From Myxococcales bacterium (GTDB lineage Bacteria > Myxococcota_A > Polyangia > Polyangiales > JADJMO01): DNA of 7,811 nt. The position numbers and the translations under genes are program-made. The notes beneath the pieces were generated by a model, which was given only the letters and a program-made list of their open reading frames with translations, was not told where the DNA came from and made no database searches. The stretch is taken from the NCBI GenBank assembly GCA_021783935.1, contig JAJXTK010000298.1, positions 1-7,811 on the forward strand. Reading direction: 5' to 3'. Every line of letters starts with the position of its first letter. Position 1 is the first letter of the stretch. Positions 5,694-7,811 of this stretch are shown here, piece after piece.

Positions 5694-6139
5694 CTCGCCC
5701 GCGTCGGCGCCTCGGCCATCAGGTCGAGCGGCCGGCCCGCGTGGCGCTCGAAGGTGCGCAGCGAAGAGGAGATCGCGAACGGCATCCGCTGCCCCGCGCG
5801 TCGGTGCGCGGGCTGCCGCTCTGCCTCGACCGAGCTACGCGGGGGCTCTGCGTCGAGCAGCGCGCGGCACAGCGGGCCGTCGGCGACCAGCACGCGATCG
5901 CGCGCGTGGCTCGCGGGGTAGCCGTCGTGCACGATCAGCACCGGCGCCTCCGCGTCTTCGGCGGCGCGACGCGCGACGAGCACGAGATCCGCTGCGTCCG
6001 CGACCGAGGCGGCGCTCACGACGGCGGCCGCACGAAGCCCCTTGGTCGCCGCGGCCTCGCACGCGGCGAGCGCGCCGCGCGCGTCGTCGAGCCGCCCTGA
6101 CTCCGCCGCACCGCGCCCGATCGTCGGCTCGTTCCGCAT
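5648..6139 (-). CDS. Uncharacterised 163-aa protein, first gene of ABC ATPase operon
   Basis: I do not recognise this protein. It is soluble, with no signal peptide or membrane segment. Residues 15-95 are Ala-rich and alternate helix and strand: LDDARGALAACEAAATKG, then LRAAAVVSAASVADAADLVL, a strand-like APVLIVHDGYP and RVLVADGPLCRALLDAE, suggesting a small alpha/beta fold. A polar, Arg/Glu-rich loop (98-118) is followed by ISSSLRTFERHAGRPLDL and a final strand, SVHLAAIVEV. It has two cysteines, C27 and C90. Codons end in G or C throughout, as in its neighbours, which supports it as a real gene. AGAGGAG lies three bases before ATG 6139-6137 and supports this start over the longer overlapping frame. 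Its stop overlaps the GTG of the ABC ATPase, so the two are probably translated together. It could be an accessory protein of the transporter, but nothing in the sequence proves this. Confidence 0.65.
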   Translation of the reverse strand: MRNEPTIGRGAAESGRLDDARGALAACEAAATKGLRAAAVVSAASVADAADLVLVARRAAEDAEAPVLIVHDGYPASHARDRVLVADGPLCRALLDAEPPRSSVEAERQPAHRRAGQRMPFAISSSLRTFERHAGRPLDLMAEAPTRASVHLAAIVEVSPATT

Positions 6140-6222
6140 GCGCTCCTCTGCCCTCGGTGAATCCGCCGCTGCCGCCGCGCGCCCTCGCGCCTTGCGATCT
6201 CGCGACCGTCGCCGAACGGGAC

Positions 6223-6250
6223 GCTATCCGGGGGCCCGCTAGGGCGTCAA
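6223..6250 (-). promoter_or_regulatory. Candidate sigma-70 promoter for the ABC ATPase operon
   Basis: On the minus strand TTGACG (6250-6245) matches the -35 consensus at five of six positions. After a 16-bp spacer, GATAGC (6228-6223) is a weak -10 with three of six matches. Transcription would begin near 6216, giving a leader of roughly 75 bases before ATG 6139. Good -35 matches are uncommon in sequence this GC-rich, which adds weight, but the -10 is poor. Confidence 0.3.
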
Positions 6251-6254
6251 ACGT

Positions 6255-6282
6255 CGCACGCGGCGCGGCGCGCGCGCGTGCG
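6255..6282. repeat. Inverted repeat with alternating-GC centre upstream of uvrB
   Basis: CGCACGCG (6255-6262) and CGCGTGCG (6275-6282) are a perfect 8-bp inverted repeat with a 12-bp spacer. The stretch 6270-6283 is a perfect 14-bp alternation of purine and pyrimidine, a form prone to left-handed DNA under supercoiling. It ends about 30 bp before the uvrB start, so it could be an operator, a leader hairpin or a chance product of GC richness. Confidence 0.4.
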
Positions 6283-6313
6283 CCCGCGCGAACGCCGTGG
6301 CAACGACCTCCCC

Positions 6314-7811
<1,498 letters not shown>

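Larger units (their letters stand above)
6140..6313. promoter_or_regulatory. Divergent promoter region between the ABC operon and uvrB
   Basis: This 174-bp gap lies between two diverging transcription units. The minus-strand side has a strong Shine-Dalgarno (6149-6143) and a candidate sigma-70 promoter. The plus-strand side, toward uvrB, has no recognisable Shine-Dalgarno before ATG 6314. It contains an 8-bp inverted repeat and an alternating GC tract about 30 bp upstream of the start. I looked for a LexA-type operator (paired GTTC/GAAC half-sites or a CTG-N10-CAG form) and saw none that is convincing. Confidence 0.5.

Noticed and set aside
5007..6100. Overlapping plus-strand frames opposite the ABC ATPase and the 163-aa gene
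   Set aside because: The ATPase motifs fix the minus strand as coding. The plus-strand frames are Arg-rich and overlap one another.
6140..6313. LexA/SOS operator for uvrB
   Set aside because: No paired half-sites of a known LexA type with correct spacing are visible; single GAAC occurrences are expected by chance.

Overview
The window is very GC-rich, with G or C at almost every third codon position, and is densely packed with genes on both strands. The likely source is a delta-proteobacterial lineage, probably Myxococcota (Polyangia-like). This rests on base composition and on several proteins that resemble myxobacterial lineage-specific families: a HEAT-repeat protein starting MGLFDIFK, a Cache/HAMP protein with an MXAN_5187-like tail, and a small protein starting MQPNRVFFPQ. 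These family matches are from memory, not from a search. No mobile element, tRNA, rRNA or CRISPR array is visible.

Layout. (1) Positions 1-272, minus: the first 90 residues of a HEAT-repeat protein, cut by the window edge. (2) 273-489: intergenic, with two strong hairpins just after the next gene's stop. (3) 490-1911, minus: a two-TM membrane sensor with a Cache-like periplasmic domain, a HAMP-like linker and a small C-terminal domain, but no kinase, chemotaxis or cyclic-di-GMP output domain. (4) 1912-2160: divergent intergenic region. (5) 2161-4400, plus: a two-gene operon joined by an ATGA overlap, encoding a class II HDAC/AcuC-type deacetylase with all catalytic residues present, and a protein whose C-terminal half looks like a decayed ATP-grasp_5 domain of ADP-forming acyl-CoA synthetases and Pat-type acetyltransferases. 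(6) 4411-6139, minus: a three-gene operon, reading from high to low coordinates, of an unrecognised 163-aa protein, a FecE/BtuD/HmuV-type ABC ATPase (GTGA overlap) and a 135-aa conserved hypothetical protein. It converges on (5) with a 10-bp gap, and a hairpin spans both stop codons. (7) 6140-6313: divergent promoter region. (8) 6314 to the window end, plus: uvrB, 499 codons present, C-terminus missing.

How the genes may work together. uvrB is a housekeeping nucleotide-excision-repair gene and looks unrelated to its neighbours. The most suggestive link is the deacetylase plus ATP-grasp_5-like pair. AcuC-type enzymes reverse lysine acetylation of acyl-CoA synthetases in other bacteria, and ATP-grasp_5 modules occur both in ADP-forming synthetases and, in degenerate form, in Pat-type lysine acetyltransferases. 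A role in acetyl-CoA or protein-acetylation control is therefore a reasonable inference. The ABC ATPase is of the iron-siderophore/haem/cobalamin importer type but has no permease or binding protein beside it in the window. I see no clear defence or mobile system here.
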